NCBI RefSeq assembly: GCF_958453765.1
Contig: NZ_CAUDZA010000004.1
Coordinates: forward strand, 44,557-108,556
DNA length: 64,000 nt
From: Phascolarctobacterium_A succinatutens_B
GTDB taxonomy: Bacteria > Bacillota > Negativicutes > Acidaminococcales > Acidaminococcaceae
Reading direction: 5' to 3'
The notes beneath the pieces are model-generated. The model worked only from the letters and a program-made list of their open reading frames with translations, was not told the DNA's origin and did no database searches. The position numbers and the translations under genes are program-made. Below are positions 16,930 through 24,853 of the stretch, one piece after another (within the stretch, counting starts at the first letter, position 1; each line of letters starts with the position of its first letter).

Positions 16930-18746
16930 TGAGTACAGTTGAGGCAAAAAAGAGGATTCAAGCAGTTTTGTATGAACTATTAGCACAGGATTTTGTGCAG
17001 GAGAATACAGCTGCCTACGAAAAACTTACGGAGCTGCAGCAGGATATCAAAAATGATTTTTTTGTCGTAGTTGTCTTAGGCGAATTTAAACGCGGTAAAT
17101 CAACCTTTATTAATGCGCTGATAGGCAATGACCTGCTGCCGACGGATGTACTGCCGGAAACAGCGACGATTAACGCCTTGATTTACAACGAAAAGCCAGA
17201 GCTAGAAATCATTATGCAGGACGGAAGCGTAGAGTGTGGGCAGGTGGAAAGGAGCTTTTTGGAGCGCTTCTCTGCTAAAAACCAGACTGACGAATGTAGT
17301 AAAATCAAATATCTTAAAATTGGTTATCCATTCAAGCTTTTGAATAACAACGTCGTCATCGTTGATACTCCTGGTGTTTCGGACCTCAACGAGCAGCGCT
17401 GCGACGTGACCTATAACTTTATTCCCAAGGCTAATGCTGTTTTATTTTTGCTGGACGCCAACTCTCCGCTGAAAAAATCTGAGCTTGATTTTATTGAAAA
17501 AAAGCTGCTGGCACAGGGTATAGATAATATCATTTTTCTTGTCAACAAATATGATAACATTGATGATGAAGAGGACGAGGATTTTTGGGAAAATCTGCAA
17601 GTACACATGATCAAGGCGTTCTCTGAAAGCGAGCATCCGCTGAAGGCTTTGAATATGTATCCACTTTCAGCAAAAATGGCTTTGCGTGGTGTGTTGGAGC
17701 AAAAGCAGAATTTTATTGATGCTTCTGGTATTATGGAAATAAAGACAACTCTACAAAAAACTGTCAGCGAAGGTCGTGTGGAGGAAGAAAAGCTGGCACG
17801 CTATAAGGCCAGAGTGCAGACCGTGCTGCTAGGCTTAGGCAGTGAGTTGGAATATAAACGAGCCTTGAAATCCGCAGACTTGGAGAAGCTGCGAGAGGCG
17901 CAGGCTGGCTTGCAGGAGCTGTTCGACGAGCAGCTAGAAAATAAACAGAAGCTGGCTGGCTTTGTAGAAGAGGAAAAGAAGAATATCATCGCGATGACGG
18001 ATAAATCCTTACGCTTCTTCTATAAAAGGTTAGAAGAAAGGATTATTGACGACGTACAGTTTTATAAAGGTCTTGATTTTAAGGATTATGTGGAGCAGCG
18101 TGTTTCTAAGGCGATACAGCGAGAGCTGGAAAATTGGCTTATGAGCTATGCGCCTAATATTGACGTCCTGCTGCGTACAGTGGAAAAAGAAATTGATCGC
18201 GGCATTTCTTATCGATTCAACCAAAAGATTGCGTTGAACGCTAACTTTGGCGGTAAGGTTAGTAGTGGCGGCTATGGCGTGAATGTTACGGCGCTGGATG
18301 TGTCCAATGCAACTGTAAAGGCCGGAGCGCTTACAGCTGGCGGCGCGGGCCTACTAATGCTGATTGGCGGACCAGTACTGATGCCGTTTATCAGCATGGC
18401 AGCGTTCCCATTTTTGCAGCGCAGATTCTTAGAGGATCAGCTGGCTACAGCGAAGGAGCAGGTTATTCCGTCCATTCAGGAGCAGCTGTCGGACTGCGTT
18501 TTTCGGATGCAGCAGGAGCTGCATAAATATATTGATGAACAGAGCACGACTATTATAAAAAATTCGGAATATGCTTATGATACCGTGTTGGAGGATTTGC
18601 GGTCGCGTATAGATGCAGAAATAGATGAAAAGAAGCATTTGAGCAATGATTTAGGCGGAGAAATTGCCAAGCTCAGTGCGGAAATCAACAGCATCAACAA
18701 AACATTACAAGGCATTACAAGCATTACAGGAGGTGTATTAAGATGA
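16929..18746 (+). CDS. Third dynamin-like GTPase (intact)
   Basis: This is a 605-residue bacterial dynamin-like protein with every G motif in place: G1 LGEFKRGKSTF (about 46-56), switch Thr in PETATI, G3 IVDTPGVSD and G4 LVNKYDNID. Helical stalk segments flank a hydrophobic stretch at about 458-495 (AGALTAGGAGLLMLIGGPV) that would insert in membrane. The C-terminus is a coiled coil. Dynamin-like proteins tubulate or fuse membranes on GTP hydrolysis and often act as unlike pairs; a partner role with the gene just upstream is inferred from the one-base overlap. The stop overlaps the next gene (ATGA at 18743). Confidence 0.88.
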   Translation: MSTVEAKKRIQAVLYELLAQDFVQENTAAYEKLTELQQDIKNDFFVVVVLGEFKRGKSTFINALIGNDLLPTDVLPETATINALIYNEKPELEIIMQDGSVECGQVERSFLERFSAKNQTDECSKIKYLKIGYPFKLLNNNVVIVDTPGVSDLNEQRCDVTYNFIPKANAVLFLLDANSPLKKSELDFIEKKLLAQGIDNIIFLVNKYDNIDDEEDEDFWENLQVHMIKAFSESEHPLKALNMYPLSAKMALRGVLEQKQNFIDASGIMEIKTTLQKTVSEGRVEEEKLARYKARVQTVLLGLGSELEYKRALKSADLEKLREAQAGLQELFDEQLENKQKLAGFVEEEKKNIIAMTDKSLRFFYKRLEERIIDDVQFYKGLDFKDYVEQRVSKAIQRELENWLMSYAPNIDVLLRTVEKEIDRGISYRFNQKIALNANFGGKVSSGGYGVNVTALDVSNATVKAGALTAGGAGLLMLIGGPVLMPFISMAAFPFLQRRFLEDQLATAKEQVIPSIQEQLSDCVFRMQQELHKYIDEQSTTIIKNSEYAYDTVLEDLRSRIDAEIDEKKHLSNDLGGEIAKLSAEINSINKTLQGITSITGGVLR

Positions 18747-19114
18747 ACATTTTTGACCAATTTGACCATAATATGTATGGACATGATTCCTACACTCATA
18801 ATGATGATGGTGGCTATATTCATGACGGCACAGGCCATTATGATGCGCATTTGTTGCCCCTAGATGGCGGGGCAGCATTTTATCATGATGCGAGTGCAGC
18901 CATTGGTCATGGTAATGCTCATTGCATTTTGTGCGAGGTAGATCCATTGGTGCACGCTCATAACTATCAGGCGCATCCACTGATTTTTGGTGATGATGGC
19001 AGACCGCTAGTGCATGTCGATGGTTATACACGAAGTGACGGCACCTATGTTGGCGAGCATTATCGCACTCTGCCTGACGGCAATCCTTATAATAATTTGT
19101 CATCTAAGTACTGA
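18743..19114 (+). CDS. Small His-rich protein with a conserved C-terminal GYTRxDGTYV module
   Basis: This 123-residue protein has 14 histidines and many Asp and Gly residues. There is no signal peptide or membrane segment. A CILC pair lies in the middle. The C-terminus (VDGYTRSDGTYVGEHYRT, then PDGNPYNN) matches a short module I recognise from the tails of many unrelated bacterial proteins, of unknown role. The four-base overlap with the third dynamin gene ties it to the same operon. Metal binding is suggested by composition only. A terminator follows. Confidence 0.72.
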   Translation: MNIFDQFDHNMYGHDSYTHNDDGGYIHDGTGHYDAHLLPLDGGAAFYHDASAAIGHGNAHCILCEVDPLVHAHNYQAHPLIFGDDGRPLVHVDGYTRSDGTYVGEHYRTLPDGNPYNNLSSKY

Positions 19115-19124
19115 TTTACACAAT

Positions 19125-19171
19125 AAAAGCTTCCAGACCTGCTTTTATGGCTCGTCCGGAAGCTTTTAGCG
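19125..19171 (+). terminator. Terminator of the dynamin cluster
   Basis: The stem AAAAGCTTCC/GGAAGCTTTT extends through GAC/GTC past one mismatch, with a loop of about 16 bases. The right arm ends in TTTT. Confidence 0.75.
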
Positions 19172-19188
19172 TATATAGCGTCCCCTTT

Positions 19189-19217
19189 TTGCATTCTTTA
19201 AGCTAATATGATATAAT
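19189..19217 (+). promoter_or_regulatory. Promoter of the DUF512-cobO operon
   Basis: TTGCAT (19189-19194) and TATAAT (19212-19217) are separated by 17 bases, with an extended -10 TG at 19209-19210. Confidence 0.75.
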
Positions 19218-19273
19218 AATTTGACGACTAATCTTTTCACGGTTGATTATCTGCATTTTTTTAAGGAGTTGTA

Positions 19274-20557
19274 ATGGTAGGACTTATTAGTGGTGTACGC
19301 AAGAACAGTTTGGCAGCGGACGCAGGCATCAAGGCCGGCGAAAAGCTGTGCAGCGTGGACGGCGTACAGGTTAAGGATATAATTGAATTGAGCTTCTATA
19401 CCTCCGATTACGAGGTTGATCTGGAGATAGAGGCCACCGATGGCACACGCCGTCAGGTACATATAGAAAAATATCCGGATGAGGATCTTGGCCTGGAGTT
19501 TGATTCCGCAGTTTTCGACAGAGTTGCGACCTGCTACAATAACTGTGTTTTCTGCTTTGTTGACCAGATGATTCCCGGTATGCGTCCGGGTCTGTATGTG
19601 CGTGATGACGATTACCGTCTGTCCTTCTTATATGGTAACTTCATTACACTCACCAATATGAAGGATGAAGATTTTGAACGTATTATCCGCACGCATCTTA
19701 CGCCGCTATATGTTTCGGTACACGCTACCGACCCGCAGGTGCGCTGCCAGATGATGCACAACCGTTTCGCCGGTCAGCTGATGGAGCGCTTGCAGCTTTT
19801 GTTCGATGCGGGCATTCAGGTGCATACGCAGATTGTGTGCTGCCCCGGTTATAATGACGGCGAGATTCTTGCCAAGAGCTTCCACGATTTGTACGCGCAG
19901 TATCCCAATGTACTGACTATGGCGGTTGTTCCCGTAGGTACTACTAAGCACCGCGAGCACCTGACACAGCTTGCTACCTTTACGAAGGAGCAGGCCGCAG
20001 AGGTTGTGGAGCAGGTGACCGCATGGCAGGAGCGCTGCCGTAAGGAAACAGGCAAGACGTTTATCTACTTGGGCGATGAATTTTATCTGCTGGCGGAAAA
20101 GCCTTTTCCTCCTACCGAATGGTACGACGGCTTCCCGCAGCTGGAAAACGGCATCGGCCTTACGGCCAACTTTATGCTGGAGTGGGACGAGGCGTTGGCG
20201 CAGATGCAGAGCTTTCATGCTGCAGAGCCTGCGGTGATTCCCGTGGGTGAGGGCGCTTACCGTGTGCTGGAGCCTTTGATGGCGAAGCTGAACAGTCAGT
20301 TCGGTTCGGAGCACCGTTTTGTGCCTGTGCCTAACAGCTTTTTCGGCGGCAAGGTGAATGTTACCGGTCTTTTGACGGGCAGCGATATCTTAGCGAACGT
20401 TCAGGACAAGAAGATTATTCTGCCGGATGTGGTTTTGAATAATGATAAGCTGTTTTTGGATGATATGTCGCTGGCGCAGTTCAAGGAGCGTTACCCCGGC
20501 AAGGTGGAAATTGCCAAGGGTGCGAAGGAGCTGCTGCATTTATTATTGGAAAGATAG
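19274..20557 (+). CDS. DUF512 family protein (PDZ plus radical-SAM-like)
   Basis: An N-terminal PDZ-like segment (VRKNSLAADAGIKAGEKL, residues about 7-60) is followed by a Cys cluster ATCYNNCVFCFVDQM (CxxxCxxC spacing, near residue 95) typical of an iron-sulfur or radical SAM site. The DUF512 C-terminal domain contains VTGLLTGSDI. The 427-residue length is usual. The function is not established. In Firmicutes this gene commonly sits just before der, and here only cobO and a repeat block lie between them. GGAG at 19265-19268 supports the ATG at 19274. Confidence 0.88.
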   Translation: MVGLISGVRKNSLAADAGIKAGEKLCSVDGVQVKDIIELSFYTSDYEVDLEIEATDGTRRQVHIEKYPDEDLGLEFDSAVFDRVATCYNNCVFCFVDQMIPGMRPGLYVRDDDYRLSFLYGNFITLTNMKDEDFERIIRTHLTPLYVSVHATDPQVRCQMMHNRFAGQLMERLQLLFDAGIQVHTQIVCCPGYNDGEILAKSFHDLYAQYPNVLTMAVVPVGTTKHREHLTQLATFTKEQAAEVVEQVTAWQERCRKETGKTFIYLGDEFYLLAEKPFPPTEWYDGFPQLENGIGLTANFMLEWDEALAQMQSFHAAEPAVIPVGEGAYRVLEPLMAKLNSQFGSEHRFVPVPNSFFGGKVNVTGLLTGSDILANVQDKKIILPDVVLNNDKLFLDDMSLAQFKERYPGKVEIAKGAKELLHLLLER

Positions 20558-20566
20558 GTGAAGCGT

Positions 20567-21076
20567 ATGCTGCAGGTTTATACAGGTACAGGCAAGGGCA
20601 AGACTACTGCCGCTTTGGGCGTAGCGTTGCGTGCCTCCGGTTATGGTATGAAGACACTGATGCTTTCATTTTTGAAGGATGATCCTGAGTACGGCGAGGC
20701 GCGGGCTGCAAAGAATCTGCCCTGGTTTACGCTGCGGCAGGTGGGACGCGACGCCTTTGTTAATTTCCATAATCCTGATCCTATTGATTTGAGGATGTGC
20801 CGTGACGGCTGGGAAGAGGCGAAAGAGGCTATCAGCTCGCACGCTGCGGACATTATTATCCTCGATGAGCTGAATATTGTGCTTGCTACTCAGATGCTGC
20901 CAACGCAGGAGGTTGTCGATTTTTTGCGTGAGCATAAAAATAACGTTGAGGTTGTTACTACTGGTAGAGGTGCACCGGAAGAGCTTATTAAAATTGCCGA
21001 CCTTGTTACTGATATGAGCGAGGTTAAGCATTACTTCCATAAGGGAGTTTCTTCCAGGAATGGAATTGATCACTAG
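20567..21076 (+). CDS. cobO: Corrinoid adenosyltransferase, CobO/BtuR type
   Basis: It transfers the adenosyl group of ATP to cob(I)alamin or cobyrinate a,c-diamide. The P-loop is VYTGTGKGKTTAALG (residues 4-18). A family block (IIILDELNIVLATQM) follows near residue 100, and the C-terminus has VTTGRGAPEELIKIADLVTDM. The frame opens at GTG 20558, but AGGTG at 20556-20560 suits ATG 20567 and gives the usual MLQVYTGTGKGK start, with 169 residues. It follows the DUF512 stop by nine bases. No other cobalamin gene is in the window. Confidence 0.9.
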   Translation: MLQVYTGTGKGKTTAALGVALRASGYGMKTLMLSFLKDDPEYGEARAAKNLPWFTLRQVGRDAFVNFHNPDPIDLRMCRDGWEEAKEAISSHAADIIILDELNIVLATQMLPTQEVVDFLREHKNNVEVVTTGRGAPEELIKIADLVTDMSEVKHYFHKGVSSRNGIDH

Positions 21077-21080
21077 AGGC

Positions 21081-21307
21081 AACCCTTCCGTCTACTCGCT
21101 GACGCTCGTAGCCACCTCCCCTTTCAGGGGAGATATAGTAGGCTCGATTTAAGATTATAGTTCACAATTATCGCTAACCTCTATATGCTCCCTGAAAGGG
21201 AGCTGGCAAAATCACGTCAGTGATTTTGACTGAGGGTTGTGCTTGCGACAAACTGGGTCGTAGCGTCAAGGGAGCTGGCATCGCCGAAGGCGATGACTGA
21301 GGGTTGT
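21081..21307. repeat. Three copies of a palindromic intergenic repeat
   Basis: The 330-base gap between cobO and der holds no gene. Copy 1 (21081-21132, inverted) has CCACCTCCCC TTTCAGGGGAG. Copy 2 (21187-21239) reads CTCCCTGAAAGGGAGCTGGC, then a hairpin AAAATCACG/CAGTGATTTT, then GACTGAGGGTTGT. Copy 3 (21267-21307) is a shortened direct copy (GGGAGCTGGCATCGCC, then GACTGAGGGTTGT). The layout is a conserved frame of GGGAGCTGGC and GACTGAGGGTTG around a variable hairpin. I know this repeat type from intergenic regions of gut Firmicutes. Confidence 0.7.
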
Positions 21308-21407
21308 ATGCGCTGTAATAGACATATTCCCCATAAATATACAAAAAATTTACATTTCTATGATAGACACATACTAAAAAATTTATTATGATGAAGGAGA
21401 TTTGATT

Positions 21408-22736
21408 ATGGCTAAACCGATAGTTGCTATAGTTGGACGTCCGAACGTAGGCAAATCTACTCTTTTTAATATTTTTGCCAACAGCAGGATTTCCATTGTT
21501 GAGGATACACCGGGCGTTACCCGCGACCGTCTGTATGCTACCGCCGAATGGCTGGACCACGAGTTTATGATGGTTGATACCGGCGGTATCGAAATCATGA
21601 ATGCCGATGCTATTGCTGTTTCTATCCGTCAGCAGGCACAGATTGCGATTAAGGAGGCGGACGTTATTCTGTTCGTCTGCGATGCGCGCGCAGGCATTAC
21701 TACCGAGGATGCTGACGTTGCCCGTCTGCTGCGTCAGTCCAAGAAGCCGATTGTGCTGGCTGTCAATAAGGCGGATTCTCCGAAGCAGGAGATGAATACC
21801 TTTGAATTCTATAATCTGGGTATCGGTGATCCGATTGCTGTTTCCGCGTCCAACCATTTGGGCCTGGGCGATTTGCTGGATGCCGTTGTTGCCAAGTTCC
21901 CGTCCGATAAGATGGCAGGCGACCTGGAGGAAGAGGACGAAATCAAGGTTGCTCTGATCGGCCGTCCTAATGTGGGCAAGTCCTCTATTTTCAACGCACT
22001 GGTAGGCGAGGAGCGTTCTATCGTAAGTGATGTTGCAGGCACTACCCGTGATGCGATTGATACTCCGGTAGTACGCAACGGTCAGAAGTACCTGTTCATT
22101 GATACCGCAGGCATGCGCCGCAAGGCTAAGGTTGACGAACCGATTGAAAAATACAGCGTTATGCGTTCACTGCGCGCAGTTGACCGCAGTGACGTTGTGC
22201 TGATGGTTTTTGATGCTGTCGAGGGTGTTACCGAGCAGGATAAACGTATCGTCGGCTATGCTCATGAGGCAGGCAAGGCTGTTATTCTGGTTGTCAACAA
22301 GTGGGATTTGTACGAGAAGGACAATTCCTCCACTCTGCGTTATACCGAAACTTTGCGCAAGGAGCTTGTTTTCCTGCAGTATGCGCCGGTAGTTTTCGTT
22401 TCTGCCGTTACCAAGCAGCGTATTCACCGACTGCCGGAGGTTATCTCCTATGTTGCCGAGCAGAATGCTATGCGTATCGCTACCAGTATTCTCAACCAGG
22501 TTATCGAGGACGCTGTGGCTATCAATCCGCCGCCGACCGAAAAAGGCAAGCGTCTTAAGATTCTTTATGTTACACAGGTTAAAATCAAACCGCCAACCTT
22601 TGTTATCTTTGTCAACGAACCGGAAATCATGCATTTCTCCTATCAACGTTATCTGGAGAACAAACTGCGTGAGGCCTTTGGCTTTGAAGGCACACCTATT
22701 CAGATGATTATCCGTGGTAAGAACGAGGATGAATAA
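21408..22736 (+). CDS. der: Ribosome biogenesis GTPase Der (EngA)
   Basis: Two tandem Era-like GTPase domains are followed by a KH-like domain, and the protein acts in 50S subunit assembly. Domain 1 has GRPNVGKSTLF (9-19), DTGG and NKAD. Domain 2 has GRPNVGKSSIF, DTAGMRRK and NKWD. The C-terminal KH-like part ends IQMIIRGKNEDE. AAGGAG at 21394-21399 supports ATG 21408, not the TTG six bases earlier, giving 442 residues. plsY follows after 21 bases, probably in the same transcript. Confidence 0.97.
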   Translation: MAKPIVAIVGRPNVGKSTLFNIFANSRISIVEDTPGVTRDRLYATAEWLDHEFMMVDTGGIEIMNADAIAVSIRQQAQIAIKEADVILFVCDARAGITTEDADVARLLRQSKKPIVLAVNKADSPKQEMNTFEFYNLGIGDPIAVSASNHLGLGDLLDAVVAKFPSDKMAGDLEEEDEIKVALIGRPNVGKSSIFNALVGEERSIVSDVAGTTRDAIDTPVVRNGQKYLFIDTAGMRRKAKVDEPIEKYSVMRSLRAVDRSDVVLMVFDAVEGVTEQDKRIVGYAHEAGKAVILVVNKWDLYEKDNSSTLRYTETLRKELVFLQYAPVVFVSAVTKQRIHRLPEVISYVAEQNAMRIATSILNQVIEDAVAINPPPTEKGKRLKILYVTQVKIKPPTFVIFVNEPEIMHFSYQRYLENKLREAFGFEGTPIQMIIRGKNEDE

Positions 22737-22757
22737 ATAAAAGTCAGGTGATTTGTT

Positions 22758-23387
22758 ATGTTCAATGAGGTGGGTATATTACATTTTCTGCTGGGCTTTG
22801 TGCTCGGTCATGTCTGCGGCTCTGTTCCCAGCGGCTTATGGCTGGTGCAGGCCTTTCACGGTATTGATATCCGTAATTACGGCAGCAAAAATATCGGCAC
22901 GACGAACGTTTTCCGTACCGTCGGTCCCAAGACTGCGGTGCTGGTGCTGATTGCCGATGCCTTCAAGGGTATTCTCGCGGTTGGTATTATGAGTTATTTT
23001 TTCCACAATCCGCTGCTGGATGTGGTTACGGCTTTGGGGGCGCTTTTGGGACACAATTATTCGCTTTTTCTGGGCTTTAAGGGTGGCAAGGGCGTTGCGA
23101 CCGCACTGGGCCTGTTGATTTTCATGATGCCTAAGGTTGCTGTGGCTAGCTTCGGTATCTGGCTGGTGTGCGTGCTGCTGACGCGCTATGTATCGCTTGG
23201 CTCCATTATGGCTGCCATCTTTACGCCGCCGCTGGCGTGGTATCTGGGTTATCCCTCTGCCTATGTGATTTTCTCGGTGGTTGCCGCTTTCTTTGTAGTT
23301 TTGCGCCACAAGGAAAATATCCATCGCCTGCTCACAGGCACCGAAAGCAAAATCAAACCGGGCAATGCCAAGGATCTGCAGAAATAA
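22758..23387 (+). CDS. plsY: Acyl-phosphate glycerol-3-phosphate acyltransferase
   Basis: This integral membrane enzyme acylates glycerol-3-phosphate with acyl-phosphate, the first step of phospholipid synthesis. The three family motifs are seen: GSVPSGLW (about 21-28), the NYGSKNIGTTNVFR block (about 38-51) and LGHNYSLFLGFKGGKGVAT (about 97-115). Several hydrophobic helices span the 209 residues. It lies just after der, as in many Firmicutes. The product feeds PlsC (4097-4693). Confidence 0.95.
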   Translation: MFNEVGILHFLLGFVLGHVCGSVPSGLWLVQAFHGIDIRNYGSKNIGTTNVFRTVGPKTAVLVLIADAFKGILAVGIMSYFFHNPLLDVVTALGALLGHNYSLFLGFKGGKGVATALGLLIFMMPKVAVASFGIWLVCVLLTRYVSLGSIMAAIFTPPLAWYLGYPSAYVIFSVVAAFFVVLRHKENIHRLLTGTESKIKPGNAKDLQK

Positions 23388-23401
23388 AATATCGCTTCTA
23401 C

Positions 23402-23435
23402 GCTGATGTAGGCCAATGCTTACATCAGCTTTTTT
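23402..23435 (+). terminator. Terminator after plsY
   Basis: The perfect stem GCTGATGTA/TACATCAGC is followed by TTTTTTC. Confidence 0.85.
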
Positions 23436-23541
23436 CATATACTAAAGCAGGATTTTTGTTCTGCCTAAAGAATATAATAATATTACAAGTATTTTAGGTT
23501 ACTTGCAGTAAAATATATGCTGCAAGAAGGGAGGAACGAAA

Positions 23542-24834
23542 TTGCGATTAGCAAAGCTTTTATATACAGCTGCTGTTGTTTGCGGACTGCTGCTGCCTTT
23601 GGGTGCTTCGGCCGCAGGCATTACCAATTATCCGCCGCTGGTGAATCCGTCGCACTGGACGGAGCAGAATAAGAGCGGTGATACGGTTATTCTGGATGCG
23701 AAGGGTGTGGCAGCCTTCAACGTCAAGGTGCGCGCTGCTTCCCGCAGTATGCCTGACCTGGCAAATTATCCTGCGACGATGAGCGGTGATGCGCTCAAAA
23801 CGAGGATTATGGATTATTCTATCCTTGACGATGACCTGTATCTGCATGGCAACAAGGTGAGCGAAAACTATAAGAATATCCTACGCAAACAGAGCAATAT
23901 CAGCGCTATTCCCAAAAGCGTGGCTGTGCAATACGCAGTGACGGTGCGCCGTACAGCGGTGCGTGCGCTGCCTACGGGCGAAGGCCTGTATTATTACGCG
24001 GGAGACAGAGATTTTGACGCGCTGCAAGAAACTATGCTGGACCCCGGCGAGCCTGTGGCTGTGCTGCACACCAGTGCCAACGGTTATTTTTACTACGTGC
24101 AGGCAGTAAATTACAGCGGTTGGGTGAGCAAGTATAATGTAGCCATGACCGATAAGAATTCCTGGAACAGCTTTGTAAAGCCGCAGAAGTTTCTTGTTGT
24201 TACCGATGCGGAATATAACCTGAAAACAGACGGCGAGCAGGTGCTGTACCAACAGGGAGCACGCCTGCCGGTTGACAGTGTGCAAAGCAATACCTATACG
24301 GTAATTGCGCCTGTGCGCACTAAAGCAGGCCAGCTGCAGAAGCAGAAGCTGTTGGTGCCGAAGGCTGCATCCGCCGTGCATTACGGCTATTTGCCCTATA
24401 CAAGCAATAATCTGCTTAATTCCGCCTTCAAATTTTACGGCAAGCCTTATGGCTGGGGCGGTTTGAAAAACAGCGTGGATTGCTCAAGCCTGGTGTTCAA
24501 TGCTTACCGCACTGTGGGCATTGTGCTGCCGCGTAATGCCGACCAGCAGGAGTTGACCGCAGGCACGAAGAAAAAGCTCAGCGGCAGCTCACAGGAACGC
24601 GCCACCGTTATCAGCAAGCTGATGCCCGGTGCAGCGCTTTATATGGATGGCCATTGCCTGATGTATATCGGCAATATCAACCAGACACCGTATACGATTC
24701 ATGCGCTGGGCTCTTATTTTTCCAAGGGCCGCCTGATGCGTGAGATGAAGGTGCTGGTGAGCGATTTGTCGTTGCAGCGTTCCAGCGGCAATACCATGCT
24801 TAACGAATTGCAGACTGCAATAGAATATAAATAA
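23542..24834 (+). CDS. Secreted SH3-domain NlpC/P60 peptidoglycan hydrolase
   Basis: The protein has a signal peptide (LLYTAAVVCGLLLPLGASAAG, ending about residue 26). A bacterial SH3 region follows at about 130-210 (VRRTAVRALPTGEG, then YSGWVSKYNV). The C-terminal NlpC/P60 cysteine peptidase domain (about 295-415) has catalytic Cys314 in VDCSSLVFNAYR and a His in DGHCLMYIG. It should cut cell-wall peptides in the periplasm. The start is TTG 23542, supported by GGGAGG at 23529-23534. It is 430 residues long. The gene is followed 19 bases later by pepA. Confidence 0.88.
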   Translation: MRLAKLLYTAAVVCGLLLPLGASAAGITNYPPLVNPSHWTEQNKSGDTVILDAKGVAAFNVKVRAASRSMPDLANYPATMSGDALKTRIMDYSILDDDLYLHGNKVSENYKNILRKQSNISAIPKSVAVQYAVTVRRTAVRALPTGEGLYYYAGDRDFDALQETMLDPGEPVAVLHTSANGYFYYVQAVNYSGWVSKYNVAMTDKNSWNSFVKPQKFLVVTDAEYNLKTDGEQVLYQQGARLPVDSVQSNTYTVIAPVRTKAGQLQKQKLLVPKAASAVHYGYLPYTSNNLLNSAFKFYGKPYGWGGLKNSVDCSSLVFNAYRTVGIVLPRNADQQELTAGTKKKLSGSSQERATVISKLMPGAALYMDGHCLMYIGNINQTPYTIHALGSYFSKGRLMREMKVLVSDLSLQRSSGNTMLNELQTAIEYK

Positions 24835-24853
24835 TGATAGGAGAGTTTAAGAT

